This document shows, piece by piece, positions 23,521 to 32,731 of a DNA stretch of 64,000 nt (position 1 is the stretch's first letter; each line of letters opens with the position of its first letter). This DNA comes from Hemileia vastatrix (Eukaryota > Basidiomycota > Pucciniomycetes > Pucciniales > Zaghouaniaceae): NCBI GenBank assembly GCA_030280995.1, contig JASXTE010000002.1:32525683-32589682 (forward strand). The letters are read 5' to 3'. A model generated the notes under the pieces. It worked only from the letters and a program-made list of their open reading frames with translations, was not told where the DNA came from and did not search any database. A program made the translations under genes and the position numbers.

Positions 23521-24698
23521 GACTTCAAATTAGTACCTTCTCTTTTCTTCAACTTTACACAGTCTTCCAACTTGTGCTTACCCCCACAATACATACATAA
23601 CCCATTATCTGCTCGTCTCTTCCTCTCAGCTTCTTTAAGTTCCCCTTTAGGATCCAGTACTTTGCTGATATTGCCTGGGGTCGAGCCTTTTGGTAGAGGT
23701 TTATCCTTTCCCTTATTGGGTTTGGATTGAGTCGAGGAGGATTGATTTGGTCGTGGGTGTGAAGAAGGTCCCGATTTAAAATTTAGGCCTTGAGAATTGT
23801 TGGCATATCGACAATGTTGAAGTCGTCCTTGATAAACGCCGTCAAGTTCAAGGGTTCGATCCATTAAATCAGTTAAGGTAGTCATCTTCTGACGGTGAAT
23901 ATTTAATTGATCTAGAATCCTCGAAGGAAGTCCTTTCTTGAAATGATACTTAAGGGCAGCATCATTCCAACCTACTTGAGTTTGAAGTGCTCTGAAGTTC
24001 GAGATATATTCAGAGGCTTTACCATTATCACTCATGCGAAGAAAATCAAGTTCAATTTCCGCGTTGTCCGTTTCATTAGGGTCCCCAAAAAACGTAAAAA
24101 GTTGGTCTTCGAACTTTTCCCAATTATTGATAAGTAAGTGGGTTTCTGTCGAAGAAAGCATGAGTAGATAAGGTTCGAACCATCTTGCTGCTTTCCCGTC
24201 TAGGAATGAAGAAACGTAAACAACCTTTGATCGGTCGCTGTTAAAGGTTCAAGGGTCATTATGGAACAGTAGCTTGCAGGTTTGCAAGAAGGGTCGGAAT
24301 CTGTCGGGGTGATCTCCGTCGAATTTGTCAGGAGATTTCATAGAAGGAGTTTTGAACTTAGATCCCTCTGAAGACGTTGGATTTGAAAGGGTTTTCATGA
24401 AAAGTCTCATGAAATCTTCCAGAGAGTTAGATGGCCCAGGTTCTGAGGATTGGCCAGAAGGGTGATTGGCAGGGGCGGATGGTGCCTCGTGCATTGTATC
24501 CTCTCCTTCTTCTTCATCACTAGAATCCTCAAAATCTTGTGGGATGTCTTCTACAGATTGAACTGAATGTTGCCGTTCCCTAAGGTCAAGTGGTTCCAAA
24601 GAGTGAGTGCGGGAAACAGACCTTGTGGCTGTCGGCCTGCCTCTAGCGCGAGCTCTAGTAGTAGCGCCCGTAGGGGGAGTGCATTGAACAGGTGCCAT
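23511..24698 (-). pseudogene. gag: Family A gag (A2)
   Basis: Capsid/nucleocapsid gene with ATG 24698, 54 nt after the primer-binding site, and stop TAG 23511-23513. It would give about 395 residues. The N-terminus is low-complexity (TGATTRARARGRP, then an acidic stretch near residues 58-68). A retrotransposon gag domain follows (FDGDHPDRFRPFL, then NNWEKFEDQLFTFFGDPNE), and near the C-terminus a zinc knuckle C-M-Y-C-G-G-K-H-K-L-E-D-C, that is C-x2-C-x3-H-x4-C, one residue shorter than the usual x4. One in-frame TGA (24249-24251), probably from CGA, interrupts it. Confidence 0.92.
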
Positions 24699-24754
24699 TT
24701 AAAATTTTAGAAACACCTAAAAGGACGTAGTAGTGCAAAGAATGAGAACTACGG

Positions 24755-24768
24755 AGAATTAAATTATA
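24755..24768 (-). promoter_or_regulatory. Self-complementary primer-binding site of A2
   Basis: TATAATTTAATTCT on the minus strand, one base after the 5' LTR. It has no TGG as expected for a tRNA primer. It is perfectly complementary over 14 nt to AGAATTAAATTATA in the LTR (25109-25096), 36 bases from the TATA box and so at the predicted mRNA 5' end. This is the arrangement of self-primed Tf1/sushi elements. Confidence 0.65.
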
Positions 24769-24769
24769 C

Positions 24770-25543
24770 TGTCACCGGACGACCTACGCACAAGGTCGAG
24801 GATGTTCCTGAAAGTGAGATGAGGGATTTAGAAACTTCTTCGAAGCACAGAGGAATGATTTGAGGAAATGATTCGAAGGTCACTCAAAGTAAGAGCTACA
24901 AGTTCGAGGTTTGTTCGAGAAGAATTATAGACTAGTTTCAAAGGTAATAGTAATTCTTAAAATCTCACAAAGGGTTGGAAACTCAATAATCAAAGATTTA
25001 GGATTTTAGAAATGAATATTGAGAAAATAAAAGAAAGATACAATAACAATGATTTTAACTTTAAAGATTTACCACTATTAATGTAAATACGATTTTATAA
25101 TTTAATTCTAAGGAATATCGAACCAAATACCCAACCCCTTTTATATCCTTTGTTACTCCTCGCATTGACCTCCCTTCCATCGCACCATTCCCATTCCATT
25201 GACCATTACTAACATACACTTAGACCCTCTTTGCTAAATATACGTCCATGCTCAATTTACCCCTTTTTAATTAATTAACAAAACTTTAATGAAAACTACT
25301 ACTGTACTATTTCATTGAACCTAGCGCTGTGCGTCGCTTATTGAAAAAGGACTAAGGCACCCTATTGGGAGATTGACTAATTTAGATTTAGAGTTTAGGC
25401 TAGCGCAGTTAAATAGTAAGTACACAAAGGAGAATCGCAGTTGCTATGGAGAATTTCTTTCTGCGCTTTGAGTATAGATTTAAGACTCGATATTATTGAT
25501 TTAATGAGCTGATTTTGCCTCGAGTGTCACGTGGCGTGTGACA
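24770..25543 (-). repeat. 5' LTR of A2
   Basis: A 774-bp LTR, TGTCACACGCC...CCGGTGACA on the minus strand. It is followed on the outside by the target duplication GGTTT (25544-25548). Confidence 0.96.
25139..25145 (-). promoter_or_regulatory. TATA box in the A2 5' LTR
   Basis: TATAAAA (minus strand) followed by GGGG. A start about 34-36 bases on falls at TTAGAATTAAATTATA, the sequence complementary to the primer-binding site. The box is conserved in the other LTRs of the family. Confidence 0.7.
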
Positions 25544-25548
25544 GGTTT

Positions 25549-25790
25549 CACTGCATGCAAGAAGACTTGCTTGAGTCTTCTTGCATGCCCCTGGGCCCCC
25601 CTTCCCCTTATGCTAATGAGTGAGAGGAGGAAGGGTGGTCTGTGCGCGAGTCTGCTTTGCAAACTCGCAGACATGACGCCCTTGCCATCTGGGACAACTG
25701 TTATTTTCCCAGGAGGCAGGCCACATGCCGGGTAGGCAAGGTGGCCAAGCTCAATGATGATTACTGTTTATAAAACACAGGGTCCTTGGC
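25549..25790. other. Short GC-richer island with hairpins
   Basis: Flanks the A2 insertion on the right. It contains a perfect 14-bp inverted repeat (GCATGCAAGAAGAC at 25553-25566, complement at 25575-25588, 8-nt loop) and an imperfect one around GCGAGTCTGCTTTGC (about 25648). Base composition is unlike anything nearby. No convincing coding frame. Confidence 0.6.
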
Positions 25791-27780
25791 CCATTAATTT
25801 ATTTTAGGAATTTAAAATGTAAGAGTCATTTATAAAAAATTTATGAAAAAATAAAAAATATTTTATGACTCTACTAATCCCCATAATTTTTTGATCTACA
25901 TAAAGTTTTTTTATATCTGTTAAACTTACCTTCTTTTTTTACCTTGTTTATTTGTTGAATTAAGTTTTGACTGATTTGAAAAGAACATCGAAAATGTTTG
26001 AACTCTTGACAAGATTCCAAGCCAGGTGGAGCTTTGGTCATTTTGTGATGAACTTGAGAAACTTTTTTTAAGTAAAGAATAGATTCCTATGAAAATAAAA
26101 TGAGTGATGTGATTTTAAGAATGAAACATATATTATCAGACATACCAAGAGAATAGCCTTTAACAAATCCTGGTCTAAACATGAAATAAATTAAATGAAT
26201 TTTAGAAAAAAGGCTCAAATTTAAAGGTGAATATCTCAGCAACCACTGTACCAAATTCAAATCCATTTATGGGAAACAAAAGATAGGCTTCAGAAGAATC
26301 TTCTGCTAAAAGAACATAAGATTTGAATAAACCTTACCCTAATATTGACTCTTATTTTCAAAATTGCACAAAAATTTGAAAATTGATGATGAAAATTCCA
26401 ACAAGATGGAGATATAAGCCTAGATAATTATCACATAAGAGTTTCAGAAGCCTCATTCTCTAATTATTCAATATAAAACCACAAAATAAATTATGTGATA
26501 TTTGGAAAAAAAGGCTCAACTTTAAAGGTCAATATCTCAGCAACCAATGAACCAAATTAAAATCCACTTATTGAAAATGTAAGATAAGCTTCAGGAGAAT
26601 CTTAATTTAAAGTACATGTGATTTAGATAAACATAACCCTAATTTGTTACATAAAAAATTAAAGAGAAAAAAGTCAAATTAGGAAAAAAAGGCTCAACTT
26701 TGATGGTCAATATATCAGCAACCAGTGAACCAAATTCAAATCTGATTGTGGAAAATGAAAGGTAGCCTTCAGAATAATTTTCAGTTAAAAGGACATCAGA
26801 TTTGAATAAACCTAACCCTATTTCCAAGTCTGATTTTCAAAATTTTCAAAAAATTGAAAAAGTGATAATGGAGATGAGAAGAAGAGGAGTTTAATAAGTT
26901 CACTGTTATCCAGATAAGAGTAATACATATATTTAAGTATAAAATCTTTATAGAAGGAATGAGATATCATTTAAGCATGAAAAAAGGAGATTAAACTTAC
27001 TTTGATTGAAAAGTAGGAGAAATAGAGTGAGAAAGATTGATGTTAGAATTTGGGAGAAATTGAATATGGAGTAAGTGAAATGCATAAAGAATGTGAATTT
27101 TATGTGTTTTAATGACATGGAGCCAAAAAAAAAGTGAAATAGGGGAAAGGGGGGATAATGACCATGCCAAGGAGGGATAAAGAGTAGGGTGATGGAGCCA
27201 AAACAGAAAGTAAAGAGGGATAGAAAAAAAAGGTTGATTTTACCATTGAAATCAAAAATAACCACTTACAAAAAAAATTAGATACAAAAAATAAAAAAAA
27301 CAGAAAAAAAACAAAAAAAATTATAATTAGCAATCGAAAAATCATAAAAAAAGAATAAAATGACTTACCTGGAGAGATGAGATGAGAAAATAAATGAAAC
27401 CAAATTGTTTGAGGGATGTTGGAGGAGAAGAGGAAAAGGATATAAGGGATGAATAAAAAAAGAAACAGTGAAAAATTATGCAATTGCAGAAAATATGCAA
27501 TTTCATGTTGAGCTGGTGATTGAAAACAAATGAGACATCCAAAAAAGAGACATTCAGCATAAATTCAAAATAAAAATGAATATGCAAAAAACAAAAACAC
27601 CAAACCAAGTGAATAAAACACAGAAGTTGAACATTTGGGGAGTATGAAAAATAAATTAATATGGTTGTGTTTCAAAATGTTGGAGGGTGGTTGGCATAAC
27701 GACAGAGCGTATGCTGGAGGAAAGAATTTTTTGTGATTCAAGGGAGGGGAGAGCTGGTGCAGGTTTAGGATCCTCTTCTT
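25791..27780. other. AT-rich DNA with local copies of a dispersed repeat
   Basis: No intact gene. Three related blocks of about 140-150 bp (near 26206-26345, 26503-26645 and 26688-26825) share GGCTCAACTTT..GGTCAATATCTCAGCAACC, then CAAATTCAAATCC and a TAACCCTAA-like end. Diverged copies recur near 40610-40757 and 41090-41225. On the minus strand each can be read as a short related peptide, so they may be remnants of a coding repeat, but stops break them. Confidence 0.55.
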
Positions 27781-28318
27781 CATGAAGATCATTGAAAAGA
27801 CATATAAGCTAAAGTGTCTTCCAACCCAGAGTCACAGTCAGAGTCAGAATCAGCATCTACAACTTAAGTGATAGCATTCATAAATGTGTGAAGTTGCTTT
27901 CTAGTAGAGAGGTGCTTCATTGTTTTCAGTAGTATAGGTTGTCAGTAGAAGGTTTAGGTGATGAGTGGGAAGTGGGAATTCACCGCCAAATGTGCAGTTG
28001 GGATGTGTAGATAGAAAAAAAACTTAAGTGTTTGCCACCAAAATTAAGTAGCATAGAGTGAGAAGAGACTTAAGGATGGCATCAGCAATTATAAGTCATG
28101 TGACTTTCTTAAAAATCCATCATGGATGTGATGAGTTTGGGATCAGGAATTAGGAATGGAAACTGTGTTATAAGAGGCGGGATAATGCATTATTGTGGAT
28201 TCCTTATCCACTAGCCCCGGGGCTAGTGGATAAGAATCTTCCGCAATTAATAATGTCTGATCCCAGGAGAAAAAATTCCTAATCCCTAATTGTGGATCCC
28301 TGAACATTGATACCCCCT
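27781..28318 (-). mobile_element. Right end of a Harbinger family-2 element with transposase start
   Basis: The right inverted repeat, read inward, begins AGGGGGTATCAATGTTCAGG and ends at 28318, followed by AAT. The 330 bases before it match 50995-51311 of the complete element 48630-51311. On the minus strand from 27920 a broken frame (MKHLSTRKQLHTFMNAI, then an Asp/Ser run, then GLEDTLAYMSFQ) resembles the N-terminus of the family-1 transposase. A 30-bp perfect palindrome (28204-28233) lies just inside. The left end is not found. Confidence 0.7.
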
Positions 28319-28998
28319 AATAATAATAAAAATACTAATACTACTACTACTACTAATAATAATAATAATAATAATAATAAAAATATTAATATTATCATTA
28401 TTATTATTACCATTAATAGTAATATTAGTAATAATATTAATGTAAATTTAAGTACATAAAAATATTAATGATAATAAAAATAAAAATGAGTTTAGTAAAT
28501 GGTAATAATAAGAAAACATTAATAAGTGAAAATATATTAGTAAAGAGAATGTAGAAAATATTAATAATTAAAATATACCAGTTTTCACCTAAAAAGTTTA
28601 CCTGGCACCTGTTAGTAGGTGCCCATCCTTAAATTCAGTTTTCCTCAAAAATAAATGTGATTTAATTCAATGAAATCTAGAATCCCCATTTTTGAGTGTG
28701 TAGTATTTCTAGATGGATTATGGTTGAATTAAAACTCAGAAAAATATATGATAGTTATTTGAACCTTCTATTAGGAGCTCACAATTTTTCCCTTGATGTT
28801 TAAATATATTAAAGATATACCAAAAGAATGAAAATAATATTGATAATATCAATAAATGGAACATTATTTTTTTGTAACATAATGGTAATAATAATAATTA
28901 TTATACTTAAAATAATTATTTTTATCATTTATATTACTATTATTATTATATAACTATAATTAAAAAATTAGTTTTAAGTGAATCATATTAATTCAAAT
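28319..28998. repeat. Microsatellite-rich AT stretch
   Basis: (ACT)n and (TAA)n tracts at about 28333-28380, then A/T-rich DNA, with a small GGCACCT..AGGTGCC hairpin near 28607. No gene. Confidence 0.7.
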
Positions 28999-29264
28999 AA
29001 TAGGGGGTGTCAGTTCTGGCAAATCCGCACTTAAATTAAGTGCGGATTTCAAACCAAATCAGCACTTAAATTTTGCAAAAAAGTCACTTATTTCAAAAAA
29101 GGGTGTCAGTTATGACCTCAAATCAGCACTTTTTTCCCATTTTTTTTCACAACCACATTTTGGCCACAAAACATCCCTTTGTTTCTTACCCCATCCCTGT
29201 CAAATGTGACACACTGACCTTCCTCGCTACCTACCCATCAATCCTCGGCACACACCCCTTCCTG

Positions 29265-30020
29265 ACATTTTCAATATTTTGACCAGGCATGTTTACATTC
29301 TTTTTTACTTATTTCTTCTACTTTTTAATCTTTTTTCTTGTTATGTGCCAGTTTCATAATGCCTCCCAGACATTCCAAATCTCAAAAGGTAACTCAAAAA
29401 TCTGCTTCGTCACAAAAGTCTCCTCGTAAAGCAAGGATTACATATACAAAAAATCAGTGACTTTTTCTATTACTTACAACTGTTTTTACAGAATTGAAAA
29501 CTATGTTTCAGCTAATATTTTATGGAAGTGAACTCTGTTCTTCGCCCGAAGAACAGAGTTCATCCTCCTATTTTCACATTCTGTTTGCACCAATCTCCAA
29601 CATTTTCAATATTTTGACCAGGCATGTTTACATTCTTTTTTACTTATTTCTTCTACTTTTTAATATTTTTTCTTGTTATGTGCCAGTTTCATAATGCCTC
29701 CCAGACATTCCAAATCTCAAAAGGTAACTCAAAAATCTGCTTCGTCACAAAAGTCTCCTCATAAAGCAAGGATTACATATAAAAAAAATCAGTGACTTTT
29801 TCTATTACTTACAACTGTTTTTACAGAATTGAAAACTATGTTTCAGCTAATATTTTATGGAAGTGAGCTCTGTTCTTTGCCCGAAGAACAGAGTTCATCC
29901 TCCTATTTTCTCTATTACTTACAACTGTTTTTACAGAATTGAAAACTATGTTTCAGCTAATATTTTATGGAAGTGAACTCTGTTCTTTGCCCGAAGAACA
30001 GAGTTCATCCTCCTATTTTC
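29265..30020 (+). repeat. 335-bp tandem duplication in copy 1a, plus a 110-bp partial
   Basis: The stretch from ACATTTTCAATATTTTGACC (29265) repeats at 29600, a period of 335 bp. It contains the truncated Myb start and a near-perfect hairpin. A further 110-bp unit (TCTATTACTTACAACTG...) at 29801 repeats at 29911. The 32-nt palindrome GAACTCTGTTCTTCG/CGAAGAACAGAGTTC (29530-29561) thus occurs three times. Confidence 0.85.
29359..29460 (+). pseudogene. Truncated Myb/SANT-like gene of copy 1a
   Basis: The first 25 codons (MPPRHSKSQKVTQK...) equal those of the gene at 42777, then the frame runs into an unrelated segment (ITYTKNQ) and stops at 29460. It is repeated in the 335-bp tandem copy at about 29694. 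The DNA-binding part is missing, so this is not a functional partner for the transposase. Confidence 0.85.
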
Positions 30021-30420
30021 ACACTCTGTTTGCACCAATCTCCATCCCTTTCAATTCTATCAACACATGCTTGTCTTCCCTCCCCATGACTTTCGCTATC
30101 CTCCCAGCCCCATTGTATGCCATCCTCTTTTGATCCCCATTTCACCCCTCTCAACCTCTCCCAGACCCTTTTCTTCATTTAAAATGCCTCGGAACCCTTA
30201 ATCTTCCCTTCCAACTCTTTCCCAACCTTTGAGTGACTGAAAAAATATGCGTTTGCTGAAAATATGCGATTTCATGTTGAGTTGATGAAAGAAAACACAG
30301 AGAGAAAAAAAAATAAGACTTTAACAGCAAATTCAAAAACCAAAAAAATATGCAAAAAAATTTACCATTCTCAGTGAATAATACATGCAAATTGATAATT
30401 TGAAGAGAAAGAGAAAAAAA

Positions 30421-31680
30421 TTAAAATTCCGTTGAAAAATGTTGGAGTGTTATTGGAAGGATTTTCGCCCTTATACTAGTTGATTGAGAAATAGAAGTGT
30501 TGGATATAGTCGGAGGTGAATCAACTTGTTCATCTTCATACAGCTCTAACCATTGATCTTTGAGGTCAGCAAGTAGGTTATGAAGTATAGTGCAACACAG
30601 AATCCAGTTGATCACCGCCTCCATTTCAGATTTATTTCTAAGAGGACTTCTTAATTCCCTTAAACTAGAAAAACGGCCTTTCAAGATTCCAATAGAATGT
30701 TCAATACGGACTCTTGACTTTGCCAAATGATTGTTGAATTTGGCATTTTGACTGTCTTCTGAAGCTGCTCCCCGAAAAGCAGGAAGTACATACTTTCCAT
30801 TCACATAAGCAGAATCTGCAAGAAGATACTGATTTTCATCAAAGAATTTTTCAGGTTCATTTGAAATATGCATTCATTGGAAGACGTAGGAGTCATGACA
30901 TGAGCCAGGATAGCCAGCGAAGAATGATATAAATTTTTTGTTTACGTCACATATAATCTGAACGTTAATTGAATATCTATAAAGAAGATATATTTGTTTG
31001 TGTTAGTTTCAAGGAGGATGAAAGGAGTTAAAAATAATCTACCTCTTTTTACGGTCAAAGTAATTGTTTCCACCTTGAGCAGGTTTCTGGCTCAATGGAA
31101 TAGTAGTACCATCAACAAAACCAATACATCCTGGAAAGCCCTCTGCTTGCATAACCTGAGATGATTCAAGTCGCTCTTCTTTTGTTGGCCAGGTGAGAAG
31201 TTGAGATTCCAAGGAGTTGATGGCAGTGATACCACGTTTGGTATAAGTGTTAACTGAACCATACCCTAAATCAAAGACATTTTCTAAACGTTTCAAAGCG
31301 GCTCCATTACCATTTGAACCCAAACGACATAGTGTGATGGCCAATTGAATTGAAGGATGTCGTTGTTCTTTTTGAGAATTATTGTGAAATATGGGATGAT
31401 CCTGAATAAGCTCAAGCAATTTAAGGAAACATTCCTGAGAAGTCCTGAACAGCTGTCTAAAACTGGGTGTAGATAGGTTAAGAAGTGTTTGGATGGTGTA
31501 CTTGGGGGTATGAAGTACTTGAGGCTTTCTGGGAAGAAGGTAACGTTTCCTGGCCATTTTTGATAAAACGACAAAATCTTCTTCTAGATCAGAATCGGAA
31601 TCAGAGTCCAAGAGCAGTTCAAGCGCCATGAAAGTCATTGCTTTATGTAATTTATCATGATTTGAGAGTGAGGAAGGCAT
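30421..31680 (-). pseudogene. Harbinger DDE transposase, copy 1a (two exons, one stop)
   Basis: DDE superfamily (PIF/Harbinger) transposase. Exon 1 is 31680-31043, the intron 31042-30977 (66 nt, GTAGAT...TATAG) and exon 2 30976-30421, for 397 residues. The N-terminus has an Asp/Ser-rich run (SDSDSDLEEDF), followed by a helical DNA-binding-like region. Catalytic candidates: D190 in FVDGTTIPL, D241 in PGSCHDSYVF, E305 in RVRIEHSIGILKGRF; D267 (ADSAY) is also a family landmark. A single TGA at 30874-30876 (AGA in copy 1b) breaks exon 2. It cuts and pastes the element by its terminal repeats, normally with a Myb-like partner, which is truncated in this copy. Confidence 0.92.
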
Positions 31681-31991
31681 AACTCTTATATGATATGATA
31701 TGAAGATGTAAGTGATGTACGATGTTTTGAGTTATGAAGTGTTATTCTGCGGAGTGCTGCGTATGAATGGGATGGTGCTGACAAATCAGTGAAATGGGAC
31801 TTGATGGTGAAATCAGCACTTTTGGTTGAGAAAGTGCGGATTTGAGTGAAATAAGTGACTTATTTCATTTTGAAATCCACCAGTATTGGGGCTAGTGTGT
31901 TTTGGAAATCCGCACTTATTTAAGTGCGGATTTGGTCAAATTTAAGTGCGGATTTGTAAGTGCGGATTTGCCAGAACTGACACCCCCTAAT

Positions 31992-32694
31992 AAATATAGT
32001 CACACCTTTTTCTTGAGTTCAATAATGATTACCCATTGGATATTTTTTTATTCAGCTTATGAGTGATAGTTTTTTAATACTTTTTTAATATAATTATGGC
32101 AATAATATTTATAAAAATTATATCAATTTTTTCAATAAAATATCAGATAAAGGAACCCTCACTTTATTTATTAGTGGTAGGTGTTGTCCTGATGGTTTCA
32201 TTATTTTTTTTAAAAAATTAAAAAAAATTAGTAGCCTAATCTTTAATTTAATTTAATTTATTTTTTACTTTATTCCACTCTATGATAGATTTAAGGCCTG
32301 TGTTATGAAAGTAATTCAATTATACATAAGAGGATAAGGAAAATACATATCATAAAAATGCCATATCATATCTATTACTGCATCCATTAAAATTGAAATA
32401 ATTGTGGACAGTGTTTTATGTATGTTGTTACCATAATTGATGCCAAAAAATCAGTGGCTTTTTAATATAATGATTGCCTTACAAGATTAAGTTTCTATAA
32501 AACTTTTTTTTCTCCTCCAATGATGCCTGTATCTGTGCTGGTTTTTTATTCATTATAATAAATCAATAATTCATATTTTTACTCTAGTTGGTATCTGGTG
32601 AGAAAGTTGAAAATTTGAGGTTTATGCATATTGAATCTAAGTGAAAAAGGTTTCTCAGAGGTTACTTTGCATGTACCTCACATTGTACCTGAAG
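31992..32694. other. AT-rich stretch without genes
   Basis: Between copy 1a and the right 37-bp inverted repeat. No coding region or repeat recognised. Confidence 0.6.
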
Positions 32695-32731
32695 AACCAC
32701 TTGCAGTCATGTGGTAGTTTTTTCACCCCTG

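Larger units (their letters stand above)
17120..25543 (-). mobile_element. Ty3/gypsy family A, complete copy A2
   Basis: A full 8424-bp chromodomain LTR retrotransposon on the minus strand. Its two LTRs are 774 bp each (24770-25543 and 17120-17893), differ at about 15 positions (roughly 98% identity by eye), and are flanked by the 5-bp target duplication GGTTT (17115-17119 and 25544-25548). Order in its own direction: LTR, primer-binding site, gag, -1 frameshift signal, pol, purine/pyrimidine spacer, antisense gene, LTR. Gag-pol has four in-frame TGA stops and one frameshift, so this copy is dead but recent. Confidence 0.96.
29002..31988. mobile_element. Harbinger family-1 element, copy 1a
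   Basis: A 2987-bp DNA transposon bounded by a perfect 32-bp terminal inverted repeat (AGGGGGTGTCAGTTCTGGCA...) with a 3-bp target duplication AAT (28999-29001 and 31989-31991). The left end is followed by a palindrome CCGCACTTAA...TTAAGTGCGG. The right end has several AAGTGCGGATTT motifs, probably transposase binding sites. It contains a truncated Myb-like gene (+), tandem duplications, and a spliced DDE transposase gene (-). Compared with copy 1b (4696 bp) it has lost most of the Myb gene. Confidence 0.93.
13290..32731. mobile_element. Insertion bounded by 37-bp CAGGGG inverted repeats
   Basis: CAGGGGGGAAAAAACTACCA... at 13290-13326 reappears inverted at 32695-32731 with one mismatch in 37. 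The interval lies exactly at the break in family B integrase. CAGGGG ends are typical of hAT-superfamily transposons, which make 8-bp target duplications. The flanking octamers (TACTATCA and TATATATT) do not match well, although removing 8 bases gives the same length as the intact fragment near 48140. Apart from younger nested elements (A2, Harbinger family 1 and 2) about 8 kb remains, and I recognise no transposase there. It may be a large non-autonomous element, or two ends brought together. Confidence 0.55.

Noticed and set aside
26948..27792. Overlapping minus-strand frames rich in Phe and Leu
   Set aside because: Products of A-rich composition on the + strand; membrane-like look is expected from T-rich codons, and there is no homologue in the related region 40068-41569.
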